Origin: JAGHKQ01 sp041920565
GTDB taxonomy: Bacteria > Bacillota > Bacilli > Bacillales > Bacillaceae_G
Direction: 5' to 3'
Assembly (NCBI GenBank): GCA_041920565.1
Contig: JBHGXS010000052.1
Coordinates: 49,482-113,481, forward strand
DNA length: 64,000 nt
This document shows, in pieces, positions 34,449 to 43,588 of this stretch; position 1 is the first letter of the stretch; each line of letters starts with the position of its first letter. A program made the translations under genes and the position numbers. The notes beneath the pieces were generated by a model. The model did no database searches and was not told where the DNA came from. It saw only the letters and a list, made by a program, of their open reading frames with translations.

Positions 34449-37400
34449 CGTATACAATGATTCCGAAACCGGAAGGAAGTCAATGGACAGATGACCAGTG
34501 GAAAGCCATCGTGGCAAACGGCCGGGATATTCTGGTGGCCGCTGCTGCCGGGTCAGGGAAAACAGCAGTGCTTGTAGAGCGCATCATTAAAAAAATTACC
34601 GATAACGACAATCCAATTGATGTAGACCGTTTGCTTGTCGTAACGTTTACAAACGCTTCGGCTCAAGAAATGAAAAATCGAATCGGAGAAGCGCTGGACA
34701 AAGAATTGGCGGTCAATCCCGCTTCTCCTCATTTACGAAAACAGCTCAGCTTGCTTGGAAGGGCATCCATTTCGACCATTCACTCTTTTTGCTTAGAAGT
34801 CATTCGCACCTATTATTATTTGTTGGATATTGATCCCGGATTTCGGATTGCCAATGAGACGGAAATAGAGCTCTTAAAAGAGGAAATATTGGAAGAGATT
34901 TTAGAAGACGAATACGGTACACCGAACAATGAGCTGTTTTTTGATTTAGTAGATCGTTATACAGGAGATCGAAGCGACGCCGATTTGCAAGATATGATTT
35001 TAAAGTTGTACACAGAAGCAAGAGCTCATCCGAATCCGGAACAATGGCTGGACGGTCTGGTCGCTCTCTATGATGTAGAAGGTAAAACAATAGATGACTT
35101 ACCTTATACAAAGCATTTGTTAGATGACGTCATCCTTCGCCTAGAAGCCGCAAAGCACTACCTGCAAAAGGCTATAGAGCTAGCTGGGAAGCCGGGAGGG
35201 CCTAAGCCCCGAATTGAAACGTTTGAAGCAGATATGATTCAATTGAACAGGCTTATGGAAGCGGCGGACGCCTCTTGGCAAGAAGTATACGAAGCTATGC
35301 AGGAAGTGACCTTCCCGAGCTTAAAGAGAATTAAAAAAGAAGCTTATGAGGAAACGTTGCTGGATCAAACGCAAAAATTGCGCAATAAAGCAAAAGATGT
35401 TGTACAAAAGCTGCAAGAGGAGTTGTTTACGCGAGCTCCCGAGCGCTATGTCAATGATCTGGCAGTGCTCCATCCGGTTATCCAAAAGCTTGTCGATATC
35501 GTAAAAATGTTTGCAGCACGTTTTCAAGAGGTAAAACGTGAAAAGGGAATAGTGGATTTCACGGATTTAGAGCATTTTTGCCTGGAGATTTTAAAGGAAC
35601 CGTCCGCGTCTGGCAATCATTTAGTGCCGTCACCGGTGGCAATGCAATATCGTGACAAGTTTGTTGAGGTGCTTGTGGATGAGTACCAGGATACAAACCT
35701 TGTGCAAGAATCGATTTTGCAGCTTGTTACAAAGGACACAGAAGAAGCCGGAAATTTATTTATGGTGGGAGACGTCAAACAATCTATTTATCGATTTCGT
35801 CTTGCAGAGCCTGGCTTATTTCTCAAGAAATATAAACGTTTCACTCCTGACGGCTTAGATGGAGGCATGAAAATCGATTTGTCTAAAAATTTCCGAAGCC
35901 GGGCGGAAGTATTAGATGGCACAAACTTTATCTTTAAACAAATCATGGGGGAGTCCGTCGGCGAAATTGACTATGACGAAGAGGCGGAATTGAGGCTGGG
36001 TGCAAGCTATCCTGAATCATCAAAAACAGCTGCCGAATTTATAGTTGTGGATCGTCAAACAGGTGATGAGAAAGAAGACGAGGAATATACGGAAACTGGA
36101 GAGTATGACCTGCTGGATTTAGAAACTTCGCAGCTGGAGGCCCGTTTAATTGCCAAAAAAATAAAAGAGCTGATTGAAACCGGATATGAAGTGTATGATC
36201 GAAAGCATGATACCATGCGTCCAGTGTCCTATCGGGATTTTGTCATTTTGCTTCGTTCGCTGCCGTGGGCACCGCAAATGATGGAAGAGTTCAAGAAGCA
36301 TGGGATTCCTGTTTATGCGGAACTGACAACGGGGTATTTTGAAGCAACGGAAGTAAGCATTATGGTGAATGTATTACGGATTATCGATAACCCGGCACAA
36401 GACATCCCGTTGGCTTCCGTGCTTCGTTCCCCGATGGTCGGAGTGACTGATGAACAGCTGGCCATTCTTCGTATCCATATGAAAAAAGGTTCATTCTATC
36501 AAGTTATTCAGTCCTATCTCAAAAATGAAGGAATGCAAGATGATCTGTTCCAAAAGCTGCAGTGGTTCATGACTCACTTAGAGCAATGGCGCAGCTTTGC
36601 TCGTCAGCAATCGCTATCCGAGCTGATTTGGAAGATCTATCGTGACACCGGTTATTATGACTTTGTGGGCGGCTTGCCAGGCGGCAAGCAAAGACAGGCA
36701 AACTTGCGCGTACTATACGATCGTGCACGCCAATATGAAGCGACATCGTTTCGCGGATTGTTCCGTTTTCTTCGCTTCATAGAAAGAATGCTTGATCGCG
36801 GAGAGGATATGGGAGCTGCGAGAGCAGTGGGAGAGCAAGAAGATGTTGTCCGCATCATGACTATTCATAAAAGTAAAGGCTTGGAATTTCCGATTGTATT
36901 CGTAGCTGGATTATCCCGAAAGTTTAACAAGCAAGATATAAACAAGCGCTTTTTGCTGCATAAAGATTTGGGGTTCGGCTCTAAATTTGTAGACCCGCAA
37001 AAGCGTATTACTTATACTACTTTTCCGCAGCTTGCCATTGCGCGAAAAATGAAAATGGAATTGATTGCTGAAGAAATGCGCGTGCTGTACGTCGCTTTAA
37101 CCCGGGCAAAAGAAAAGCTGTATCTCATCGGAACAGTAAAGAATAAAGAAGCGGAGCTGGAAAGATGGAGAGAAGCAAGTGAGCACAGGAACTGGCTCCT
37201 GCCGGACTATATAAGAGCTCAAGCGACTTCTTACATGGATTGGATTGGACCTGCGTTATTGAGGCATCAAGACAGTGCGGGTATTGCTTCACAGAGGTTT
37301 CAAGTACCGGAAGAAATTTTCCATTACCCTGCCCGCTGGCATATGGAAGCAATAGAGGCGGCGGAGTTACACGCAATAGAAGAGGAAGAACAGCGGCAAA

Positions 37401-38191
37401 GTCTGGAGCTATTGGAAGCGGTCCAACAGCAGCAGGAAGTTCCGATTGAAAGTCCTTATAAGGAACAAGTATACGAGCGATTAACGTGGCAGTATGGCTA
37501 TATCGACGCGGTCACTCATCGTGCCAAGCAATCGGTGACGGATATTAAACGAAATTATCAATTGCTCGGGGAAGATGGAGATACACAGTTCACGAAACCG
37601 TTCCGCACACCGATACAGGAACGTCCGCGTTTTATGGAGAAGAAAGGACTAACCTCTGCTGAGCGAGGCACAGCTATGCATATGGTTATGCAGCATATAG
37701 ATTATAAAAAAGAGATTACCAAAGAAACAGTGCAAGAGGAATTGGCAAACATGGTTAACAACGAGCTGCTTACAGAAGAACAGGCAGAAAGCGTGGAAGC
37801 GGAGGCAGTGGCTGCATTTTTCCAGTCTCCGCTTGGAAAACGTATGAAAGAAGCTAAACGTGTACAGAGGGAAGTGCCGTTTACTATGATGATTGAAGCA
37901 AAGGATGCTTATCAAGATTGGACAGGGGAAAAAGAGCAGGTTCTTGTTCAAGGAATCATCGATTGCTTGATTGAAGAAGATGATGGAATTGTTCTTGTCG
38001 ATTTCAAAACCGACAGCATCACTAACCGATTTGCCGGAGGATTTGAAGAAGCAAAACCAATTTTGGAAGAGCGCTATCGTACGCAGATAGCCATGTACAG
38101 CCTTGCGGTAGAAAAAAGCCTCCATCAAACAGTAAAGGAAAAGTATTTATACTTTTTTGACGGCAACCGCATATTACAAATAATAGATTAA
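34445..38191 (+). CDS. addA: AddA subunit of ATP-dependent helicase/nuclease
   Basis: A 1248-residue UvrD/Rep-type helicase with C-terminal nuclease. Walker A AAAGSGKTAVLVERI (about residues 34-48), DEXX-box VDEYQDTN, ALTRAKEKLYL (motif VI) and nuclease motif VLVDFKTD near residue 1184. Partner of AddB in double-strand break repair and in processing of incoming DNA. Its start lies in the end of addB, behind GGGAGGAGG. Confidence 0.97.
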   Translation: MTYTMIPKPEGSQWTDDQWKAIVANGRDILVAAAAGSGKTAVLVERIIKKITDNDNPIDVDRLLVVTFTNASAQEMKNRIGEALDKELAVNPASPHLRKQLSLLGRASISTIHSFCLEVIRTYYYLLDIDPGFRIANETEIELLKEEILEEILEDEYGTPNNELFFDLVDRYTGDRSDADLQDMILKLYTEARAHPNPEQWLDGLVALYDVEGKTIDDLPYTKHLLDDVILRLEAAKHYLQKAIELAGKPGGPKPRIETFEADMIQLNRLMEAADASWQEVYEAMQEVTFPSLKRIKKEAYEETLLDQTQKLRNKAKDVVQKLQEELFTRAPERYVNDLAVLHPVIQKLVDIVKMFAARFQEVKREKGIVDFTDLEHFCLEILKEPSASGNHLVPSPVAMQYRDKFVEVLVDEYQDTNLVQESILQLVTKDTEEAGNLFMVGDVKQSIYRFRLAEPGLFLKKYKRFTPDGLDGGMKIDLSKNFRSRAEVLDGTNFIFKQIMGESVGEIDYDEEAELRLGASYPESSKTAAEFIVVDRQTGDEKEDEEYTETGEYDLLDLETSQLEARLIAKKIKELIETGYEVYDRKHDTMRPVSYRDFVILLRSLPWAPQMMEEFKKHGIPVYAELTTGYFEATEVSIMVNVLRIIDNPAQDIPLASVLRSPMVGVTDEQLAILRIHMKKGSFYQVIQSYLKNEGMQDDLFQKLQWFMTHLEQWRSFARQQSLSELIWKIYRDTGYYDFVGGLPGGKQRQANLRVLYDRARQYEATSFRGLFRFLRFIERMLDRGEDMGAARAVGEQEDVVRIMTIHKSKGLEFPIVFVAGLSRKFNKQDINKRFLLHKDLGFGSKFVDPQKRITYTTFPQLAIARKMKMELIAEEMRVLYVALTRAKEKLYLIGTVKNKEAELERWREASEHRNWLLPDYIRAQATSYMDWIGPALLRHQDSAGIASQRFQVPEEIFHYPARWHMEAIEAAELHAIEEEEQRQSLELLEAVQQQQEVPIESPYKEQVYERLTWQYGYIDAVTHRAKQSVTDIKRNYQLLGEDGDTQFTKPFRTPIQERPRFMEKKGLTSAERGTAMHMVMQHIDYKKEITKETVQEELANMVNNELLTEEQAESVEAEAVAAFFQSPLGKRMKEAKRVQREVPFTMMIEAKDAYQDWTGEKEQVLVQGIIDCLIEEDDGIVLVDFKTDSITNRFAGGFEEAKPILEERYRTQIAMYSLAVEKSLHQTVKEKYLYFFDGNRILQIID

Positions 38192-38214
38192 TTTTTCCAC
38201 GCGGGGATCCATAT

Positions 38215-38520
38215 ATGAAAAACAAGCAAATGGGTACTTGTGAACTGTGCGTCCGAGAATATTTAGAAACGACCATGCATCATTTAACACCAAAAGAAAT
38301 GGGCGGAACGTTCGGTCCCACTGCCGATCTCTGTTTAGCGTGTCATAAACAAATTCATGCACTATACACAAATGAAGAGCTTGCGGTTCGTTTGAATACG
38401 ATTGAAGCGCTCCGAGCAGATGAAAAGGCTGCTTCTTTTTTAAAGCGGGTTCGCAAGCAGCCTTCATCCAAATTAGTGCGCACAAAAAAATCAAATGAAC
38501 GAAAGCAGAAGAAGAGGTGA
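38215..38520 (+). CDS. yisB: YisB, HNH-endonuclease-like protein
   Basis: A 101-residue protein with a zinc-finger HNH motif: CELC (residues 9-12), TTMHHLTPKEMGG (about 20-32) and LCLACHKQIHALY (about 39-51), followed by a basic tail RKQPSSKLVRTKKSNERKQKK. HNH proteins of this size may nick DNA; its role is unknown. It follows addA by 23 bases as in B. subtilis. GCGGGGATCC is the only ribosome-site candidate, moderate in strength. Confidence 0.85.
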   Translation: MKNKQMGTCELCVREYLETTMHHLTPKEMGGTFGPTADLCLACHKQIHALYTNEELAVRLNTIEALRADEKAASFLKRVRKQPSSKLVRTKKSNERKQKKR

Positions 38521-38537
38521 AAATTCACCTCTTTTTC
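38512..38537 (+). terminator. Terminator of the addBA-yisB unit
   Basis: AGAGGTGAA with TTCACCTCT overlapping the yisB stop codon, then TTTTT. Confidence 0.85.
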
Positions 38538-38539
38538 TA

Positions 38540-38747
38540 TACAAGGAGTATTTTAAGGTTATAGGATGTGATGTCTAGCATTTTCACTCAGCTTCCACCT
38601 GAAAAATAACCTTCCGAACATAAAAGCAAAGAACGCTTTTAGTCCGAAAGAGCACAAGGAAGGCTTTTGCGAATTAGCTGCGCCGCCCCGCACGGTTTGT
38701 GTGCGGGGTGCTGACAAGAGGAAGCAACCATGGGTGAAATGCTTTTC
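38540..38747. other. Gap between yisB and gerPF with a GC-rich hairpin
   Basis: No gene. A stable hairpin at about 38684-38710 (CCCCGCAC/GTGCGGGG, 7-nt loop) has no T run on either side. A smaller AAAGC/GCTTT hairpin at about 38620-38640 has a T-rich flank on the minus strand and could end gerP transcription. Confidence 0.5.
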
Positions 38748-38963
38748 TTATGCATTCCCAACTTGATTTTGGTCAGCGGCGTCAGCATCAAATGTGTTTG
38801 TAGCGTTGACTCCGTTAAAGGTGTTGACGACAACTCCTACGTTAGAAGCACCGGAGCCGTTATAAGATTTAGCGTTTTCTTTTGGTGAAACGTTATAAAA
38901 GTCTCCCAGATTAAAGGAACCGTTGCTGTTTTGCACCAAGACGTTTCCAACAAATGAAGGCAT
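38748..38963 (-). CDS. gerPF: Spore germination protein GerPF
   Basis: A 71-residue protein of the GerPA/GerPF family, with the characteristic start MPSFVGNVLVQNSNGSFNLG and glycine/asparagine-rich body. GerP proteins are spore-coat proteins that let germinants pass the coat to their receptors. The ATG at 38963 is chosen since AGTAGGTGA is 6 bases before it; the in-frame GTG is inside that ribosome site. Last gene of the operon. Confidence 0.95.
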   Translation of the reverse strand: MPSFVGNVLVQNSNGSFNLGDFYNVSPKENAKSYNGSGASNVGVVVNTFNGVNATNTFDADAADQNQVGNA

Positions 38964-38997
38964 GATTTTCACCTACTGTTCTATTTGGATGATGTTA

Positions 38998-39393
38998 CTA
39001 TATGCTCGGTTCAGAGAAAGGTTCTTCCATAATAAAATGCCGGATTTGGAGAATGCGTGAATTGGAAAAAACGTCATCTGTTGAACCGATATGAAGAATT
39101 CCTGTGTTTCCCGTGTTTTCAAGGCTGATAGAAGCTACACAAATAAAAGGAGATTCTTGCACTGTGTGCATGTGAACATCATATTCACGTTTGAGGATAG
39201 AAATTTCCGTGTCATAGAATAATGCATAGGAACTGAAGTTTCCTTCGTGTATATCGTAAATGGGAAACTCCCGTTGAACGGCAATAGATCTTGATCGTGT
39301 GTGAATTTGGTGTGAGTCGCCGATTTGGAATACGCTAGCTTCCCCCATTGTTCGAATATCGATGCTATTTACAATCGAAAATCGTCGAAACAA
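38998..39393 (-). CDS. gerPE: Spore germination protein GerPE
   Basis: A 131-residue protein of the GerPE family. It begins with FRRFSIVNSIDIRTMGEAS and has the FQIGDSHQI block that GerPA, B and E share. TTG start with GGAGAGGAG correctly spaced. Function with the rest of GerP is in coat permeability; molecular detail unknown. Confidence 0.92.
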   Translation of the reverse strand: MFRRFSIVNSIDIRTMGEASVFQIGDSHQIHTRSRSIAVQREFPIYDIHEGNFSSYALFYDTEISILKREYDVHMHTVQESPFICVASISLENTGNTGILHIGSTDDVFSNSRILQIRHFIMEEPFSEPSI

Positions 39394-39410
39394 ATTGCTC
39401 CTCTCCTTTT

Positions 39411-39608
39411 TTAGCCTGTCGATCCCGTAGGTAAACCCAGTACAGGCGGAACAAAAGGTCCTGCTATCAGGGATTCAGGCGGTGAGTCTAAGATGGAAGA
39501 AAGGATAAAGGTGTGTGCATCCCCAACAATAAATAAACCTGATGATGAAACAGCGATCATTTGGATATTACCAACATGCAGTTCGCGATTTATCACAGTA
39601 AAATTCAA
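39411..39608 (-). CDS. gerPD: Spore germination protein GerPD
   Basis: A 65-residue GerPD protein: NFTVINRELHVGNIQMIAVS at the start and SSSGLFIVGDAHTF following, as in the family. TTG start, with GGAGTGG upstream. Three bases separate it from gerPC, so translation is probably coupled. Confidence 0.92.
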   Translation of the reverse strand: MNFTVINRELHVGNIQMIAVSSSGLFIVGDAHTFILSSILDSPPESLIAGPFVPPVLGLPTGSTG

Positions 39609-39611
39609 AGG

Positions 39612-40226
39612 CTACCACTCCTTTCGGACATTGTGGGGTAAATGTTGTATAAAGGCAAGGAAGGCTTTATCAATGTCTTGCTTCATTGTTTGAATAATAA
39701 TTTCTTTCATATATTCCGGGTTCGAGGTGACTTCAGGATATGGCTGCACCTGCGACATATAATACGGAATGCGGTGCTCCATCTGTGTTCTAATATCATC
39801 AATCATCATTTGCCGATACATTTCATCAAGTGGCGTACGTTGTTCCGTTTCGATTTGGACAATTCGGCCGTATGCCTCTTCATTTAAATATCGGTTCATC
39901 TCTTGGATAATGTCTTGATAAAAGTCAGGAGTGACCGGGGCAGCAGGTGATACTTTTAATTTTTCTTCTTCTACAACAAAATCTTCCATTGGACTTCCGG
40001 GTGTAAATGGATTAAGTCCGATATTTAACGTGCCGTTTAAATTCTCGACTTTCAGCTGATCAAATTTATACTCGACCGTACCGATGGAGGCAGGCGGGTT
40101 TTTTCTCATATTGTCCAGTTCTTCTGACAGCTGTTGCACAACAACTTCAAGCTCGTTTATTTTTTGCTGCTGCTGCTGCAGGATGGATTGAAGCTGCTGA
40201 AGATAAGAGAATAGGTCTTGATTCAT
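39612..40226 (-). CDS. gerPC: Spore germination protein GerPC
   Basis: A 204-residue GerPC. A glutamine-rich coiled coil (LQQQQQKINELEVVVQQLSEE) occupies residues 14-40; the first half includes YLQQLQSILQQQQQK. The ATG at 40226 follows GGAGGTTTCC; an upstream in-frame ATG overlaps that site. The polyglutamine run is encoded by alternating CAG and CAA codons. The C-terminal part contains the DDIRTQMEHRIPYYM block. Confidence 0.93.
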   Translation of the reverse strand: MNQDLFSYLQQLQSILQQQQQKINELEVVVQQLSEELDNMRKNPPASIGTVEYKFDQLKVENLNGTLNIGLNPFTPGSPMEDFVVEEEKLKVSPAAPVTPDFYQDIIQEMNRYLNEEAYGRIVQIETEQRTPLDEMYRQMMIDDIRTQMEHRIPYYMSQVQPYPEVTSNPEYMKEIIIQTMKQDIDKAFLAFIQHLPHNVRKEW

Positions 40227-40272
40227 CGTGGAAACCTCCATACGTAAGTTGGGAGGGAAGAGGTGGAACTAG

Positions 40273-40479
40273 CTAGGATTCATGACCTCCAGAAGAGATG
40301 GAAATAATTTGTCCTTTCGCCTGCAGCGGCCGTGCTTCCTTTGTATAAGCTCCCGTGTTTGAAAACTTGGATAATGATTTAATGCTTCCTACGCTTCCGA
40401 TTTGAAAGACGGAAGAGGTGGTGATGCTCCCGACTTTCAAACTGTGAATGATGATGCTTTGATTCACATATAAGTTCAA
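40273..40479 (-). CDS. gerPB: Spore germination protein GerPB
   Basis: A 68-residue GerPB: NLYVNQSIIIHSLKVGSIT, then SSVFQIGSVGSIKSLS. TTG start behind AGGAGGGG. The same unusual start codon is used in gerPD and gerPE of this operon. Confidence 0.93.
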   Translation of the reverse strand: MNLYVNQSIIIHSLKVGSITTSSVFQIGSVGSIKSLSKFSNTGAYTKEARPLQAKGQIISISSGGHES

Positions 40480-40494
40480 ACAGACCCCTCCTGT

Positions 40495-40716
40495 TTATAA
40501 AGTTTGGGTAATCGGTTGATCTATTATATCGGAGTCGTTGACGGATGTCGTATTTTGATAGTTATAGACTGAAATGTTTTGCCCTACGTTAAAAGAGCCT
40601 GCACCTGCGAAGGTACGCGAAAAGCTTAAAGGACGAATCGTAAAAACGTCTCCTATGTGAAAAACAGCGCTGCTCCCAAGGTTGATGACACTTACGTTTC
40701 CTACGATTGCAGGCAT
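40495..40716 (-). CDS. gerPA: Spore germination protein GerPA
   Basis: A 73-residue GerPA: MPAIVGNVSVINLGSSAVFH, with the GDVFTIRPLS block. It resembles GerPF (MPSFVGNV...), consistent with duplication. First gene of gerPABCDEF, preceded by a sigma-K-like promoter. ATG start with AAGGGTG upstream. Confidence 0.94.
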   Translation of the reverse strand: MPAIVGNVSVINLGSSAVFHIGDVFTIRPLSFSRTFAGAGSFNVGQNISVYNYQNTTSVNDSDIIDQPITQTL

Positions 40717-40755
40717 AACAAAAACACCCTTCGTTTAAAATATAAGTCTTATTGT

Positions 40756-40785
40756 TATTGTATGGGTGTTTGCCCCAGAATGTGT
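40756..40785 (-). promoter_or_regulatory. Sigma-K-type promoter of the gerP operon
   Basis: On the minus strand: ACAC (40782-40785), 17-bp spacer, CATACAATA (40756-40764). This matches the sigma-K consensus (AC and CATANNNTA). The operon in B. subtilis is known to be expressed in the mother cell under sigma-K, with GerE control. Confidence 0.75.
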
Positions 40786-40805
40786 ATAAAATCTGAAAAA
40801 TGATA

Positions 40806-40840
40806 ATAAAAAGCGTACATCCGCCATTAGAATGTACGCT
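40806..40840 (-). terminator. Terminator of yisI
   Basis: AGCGTACAT with ATGTACGCT, followed by TTTTTATT when read on the minus strand. The yisI stop lies in the loop. Confidence 0.85.
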
Positions 40841-41006
40841 GAGCGTTGTTATTTTTTAATTGATCATGCAGTTCCCAAAGCAGCAGGATGTTTAATAACT
40901 TGTCCAATTCTTGACTGCAATCCACCGTCTTTTTGTCAGTCATGCCATACCGCTGGGCAAAGTATTTCATTTTTTCACGTTTTTTTTCAATGGCTAATTC
41001 AAACAT
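40827..41006 (-). CDS. yisI: Spo0E-like aspartyl-phosphate phosphatase YisI
   Basis: A 59-residue protein with the Spo0E-family signature SQELDKLLN (about residues 31-39). Family members dephosphorylate Spo0A~P and hold back sporulation. The protein is helical with the conserved leading segment EKKREKMKYFAQRYG. The start ATG follows CGGAG by about 9 bases. Same location upstream of gerPA as in B. subtilis. Confidence 0.9.
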   Translation of the reverse strand: MFELAIEKKREKMKYFAQRYGMTDKKTVDCSQELDKLLNILLLWELHDQLKNNNAQRTF

Positions 41007-41309
41007 AGTTTTTGCTCCGTCTCTGTATTATTTTGGCGAAGAAAACTTGCTTCCAATTATTATCCAATTTAATTACCTATATTATACAGAAATATTATAA
41101 AAAAGAAACTGTTTCGATAAAAACAGTAAAAATATTACATGGTTTTACAAATCTTTCAAATTTAAAAGATTTGTGTCTGTTATTCTAATATTTTTGTATA
41201 TAACTTTATGGGTATAAAAAAGATTCATGACAAATTTAGAGGAATTTTTCGCAGAAGGTACGAATTATATGTAAGGGTATCGTTTAATTACTGCGTGGAG
41301 AGTGGAAGT
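41007..41309. other. Intergenic region between yisI and yisK
   Basis: About 300 AT-rich bases with an ACTGTTT/AAACAGT hairpin at about 41110-41129. It must contain the divergent promoters of yisI and yisK; no confident hexamers were assigned. Confidence 0.4.
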
Positions 41310-42209
41310 ATGAGATTGGTCACTGTCAAAAAAGAAGAAAAGGTGTTTGTCGGTGTTGTAGATGAAACATTTACTGCTGTTTTGCATTTACGCGAAGCAC
41401 AAAAGGAAATGACGGGAAAAGTTACGCTGCCGATTACAATGTTGGAGTGCATCGAAGCAGGAGAAACATTTACTGCGCAAGCGATCGAAGTCATAAAGTG
41501 GGCAGGTGAGCAGCCTGATCTTGCCTGCCGTTATCCTATTGCCGAAGTAAAGCTGCTGGCCCCGATTCCGCGGCCTCGAAAGAACATTCTTTGCGTAGGC
41601 AAAAATTATAGAGACCATGCGATTGAAATGGGAAGCGAGGACGTTCCGGAACATATTATGTTTTTTACGAAAGCTCCGACAACAGTCATTGGCCATCATG
41701 ATAAAATCCAAAGCTATGAGCATCTGACAGAGGAATTGGATTATGAAGGCGAATTGGCAGTTGTTATCGGGAAAAAAGGAAAAGGAATTCCTCCTGAAAA
41801 GGCGATGGACTATGTATTTGGATATACGGTACTGAATGATGTAACAGCTCGTGATATTCAAAGTCGTCATAAACAATTTTTCTTAGGGAAAAGCTTTGAT
41901 ACATTTTGCCCGATGGGTCCGTACCTTGTTCACTATTCCGCTGTTGATAATGTAAACAACTTAAACATCGAGACGAAAGTAAATGGAGAGATTCGTCAAT
42001 CCTCTAACATTTCAAATATGATGTTTAATATAGAAACCATTATTTCCGTTGCCAGTCAAGGGATGACGCTTGAACCGGGAGATATCATTGCAACCGGAAC
42101 GCCCGCAGGAGTTGGAAAAGGCTTTACACCTCCGCGCTTTTTGCGAAACGGTGATACAATTGAAATTACGATTGAAAGCATTGGAACGCTCCGAAATGAA
42201 GTAAGATAA
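41310..42209 (+). CDS. yisK: Fumarylacetoacetate-hydrolase-family protein YisK
   Basis: A 299-residue FAH-fold enzyme; metal ligands are in the region EELDYEGELAVVIGKKGKG (E-x-E) and in TVLNDVTARDIQ. The N-terminal 60 residues form a separate cap typical of YisK. B. subtilis YisK has oxaloacetate decarboxylase activity and interacts with cell-division/elongation proteins; the same role here is inferred. The ATG at 41310 follows GGAGAGTGGAAG; the longer open frame upstream has no support. Confidence 0.9.
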   Translation: MRLVTVKKEEKVFVGVVDETFTAVLHLREAQKEMTGKVTLPITMLECIEAGETFTAQAIEVIKWAGEQPDLACRYPIAEVKLLAPIPRPRKNILCVGKNYRDHAIEMGSEDVPEHIMFFTKAPTTVIGHHDKIQSYEHLTEELDYEGELAVVIGKKGKGIPPEKAMDYVFGYTVLNDVTARDIQSRHKQFFLGKSFDTFCPMGPYLVHYSAVDNVNNLNIETKVNGEIRQSSNISNMMFNIETIISVASQGMTLEPGDIIATGTPAGVGKGFTPPRFLRNGDTIEITIESIGTLRNEVR

Positions 42210-42226
42210 GCAGTTATAAATTTTCC

Positions 42227-42264
42227 ACCCTGCCGCAGTGCACAAACGCTGTGGCAGGGTTTGT
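42227..42264 (+). terminator. Terminator of yisK
   Basis: 12-bp stem ACCCTGCCGCAG with CTGTGGCAGGGT, followed by TTTG. Confidence 0.75.
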
Positions 42265-42298
42265 ATATGGAGACAAATATTTTGAAGTGTATGTTACG

Positions 42299-42330
42299 TT
42301 TGGTGCAATTATTATCATTTCCGTGCAACC
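42299..42330. repeat. Solo copy of the GGTGCAATTAT repeat unit
   Basis: TTTGGTGCAATTATTATCAT then TTCCGTGCAA, closely related to the terminal unit of the 41-bp array (TTTGGTGCAAATGTATATCA, TTTTCGTGCA). It lies in an intergenic region 20 kb away. Confidence 0.7.
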
Positions 42331-42487
42331 CGATAATGCTTTTTGTCGTCAGCACAGTTTAACATCCTAAAAAGGTTAATTTTATGAATATTATAACATT
42401 TAAAGGGATGAAAACGTATTATTTCTATAAAGCTATTTGGACATGATATTATGGAACTAATCGTATCTTTTCAGAGGAGGAGAGCAA

Positions 42488-42853
42488 ATGGTTCACGCTC
42501 ATATTACGGCTTGGTTAGCCGGAATCATCTTATTCTTCGTTGCTGCTTCTATGTACAAGAAGGGTAACGGCAAAGCAAAAATTATACATATGGTCCTTCG
42601 TTTATTTTACGTTCTTATTGTGCTTTCAGGCGTTATGATCTATATGTCCTTAACATTAACATCTGAAATGCATATGTGGTACGGCATGAAGGCATTAGCA
42701 GGCTTATTGGTAATAGGATTCATGGAAATGGTGTTAGCACGCACAAAAAAAGGAAAAAGCACGAATGTGTCCTGGGTCTTGTTTGCAGTTGTCTTTGGTG
42801 CAGTTTTATACTTAGGATTTAAATTGCCGTTGAACATTCAAATTTTCTCATAA
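42488..42853 (+). CDS. yisL: YisL family membrane protein (DUF1516)
   Basis: A 121-residue protein with four membrane segments (about 5-22, 35-55, 62-80 and 95-115). The family member YisL in B. subtilis occupies the same place after yisK; function unknown. GAGGAGGAG precedes the ATG. Single gene, with an excellent terminator behind. Confidence 0.9.
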   Translation: MVHAHITAWLAGIILFFVAASMYKKGNGKAKIIHMVLRLFYVLIVLSGVMIYMSLTLTSEMHMWYGMKALAGLLVIGFMEMVLARTKKGKSTNVSWVLFAVVFGAVLYLGFKLPLNIQIFS

Positions 42854-42886
42854 AGAAAAGAACTGCCGTGAGCAGTTCTTTTCTTT
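42852..42886. terminator. Terminator between yisL and the DUF2777 gene
   Basis: 15-bp perfect stem AAAGAAAAGAACTGC with its complement, 5-nt loop. Flanked by A and T runs, so it can serve both converging genes. Confidence 0.85.
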
Positions 42887-42892
42887 ATGTAT

Positions 42893-43453
42893 TTATAGCG
42901 GGATAACCGTTAGTTTCTGACCATCGGTTCGCACAAATTCAAATTGGTCCCGCTGACCGTTGGCGTCACGAACAAAGTGATGGTGCAATGAACAAACTAG
43001 ATCTAAATTGTCAAAAATGACGATATTGACGCCCTGGCATGCGCTGTTATGCGGCTGAAACGTCAAAAAGTTGTGGCAAAAGATACAATCATATAACGAG
43101 TAATCCAACTGCTCCAATGCTTCTGTTACTGCGGTAAATGCATTGTCAGATAGCATTTGCAGCCACTCTTCGTAGGTTGGATGAAGCTTTTTTCGCACTC
43201 GTATTGTTTCCCCATTTTGCAACGGATAGGGTTCATTTTCAATTTTGACTGCTTTGTCTTCATAAAATCGTGCTGGCAGCCAATGGTTGTTATATAAGAC
43301 TTCAAAATCGTCATCGATAATATCCTGCAATGAAAATGCTTCATCGCTTTCTTCATCAAAAAATACCCATTCTTCATTGATGTACTCAATGCTTCCTAAC
43401 GTATGGGCACGAGGCTGATTTCGCAACACATGATATCGATTATAGAGACCCAT
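42893..43453 (-). CDS. yisN: YisN-like protein (DUF2777)
   Basis: A 186-residue soluble protein: GLYNRYHVLRNQPRAHTLGS at the start, an acidic central part, and a His/Cys-rich C-terminal half (CIFCHNFLTF, CSLHHHFVRD) that could bind a metal or form an HNH-like site. The C-X2-C-H and C-X2-HHH spacing supports this. ATG 43453 follows AAGGAGGG; an earlier ATG is unsupported. B. subtilis YisN lies next to asnO, matching here. Function unknown. Confidence 0.75.
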   Translation of the reverse strand: MGLYNRYHVLRNQPRAHTLGSIEYINEEWVFFDEESDEAFSLQDIIDDDFEVLYNNHWLPARFYEDKAVKIENEPYPLQNGETIRVRKKLHPTYEEWLQMLSDNAFTAVTEALEQLDYSLYDCIFCHNFLTFQPHNSACQGVNIVIFDNLDLVCSLHHHFVRDANGQRDQFEFVRTDGQKLTVIPL

Positions 43454-43588
43454 AAAGCAACCCTCCTTGTCGCATATTCTGTTTTTGTTATAGACAGTTC
43501 TCATGCTTTTTAAACTTCAAGAGTGACACCACCCTAGCCCGGAAGGCATACAATGAAAACAACTTTTGTTCTTGAAGGGATGATTCAT

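Noticed and set aside
38639..38833. 64-codon minus-strand frame
   Set aside because: Overlaps gerPF in another phase and crosses the GC-rich hairpin; no ribosome site.
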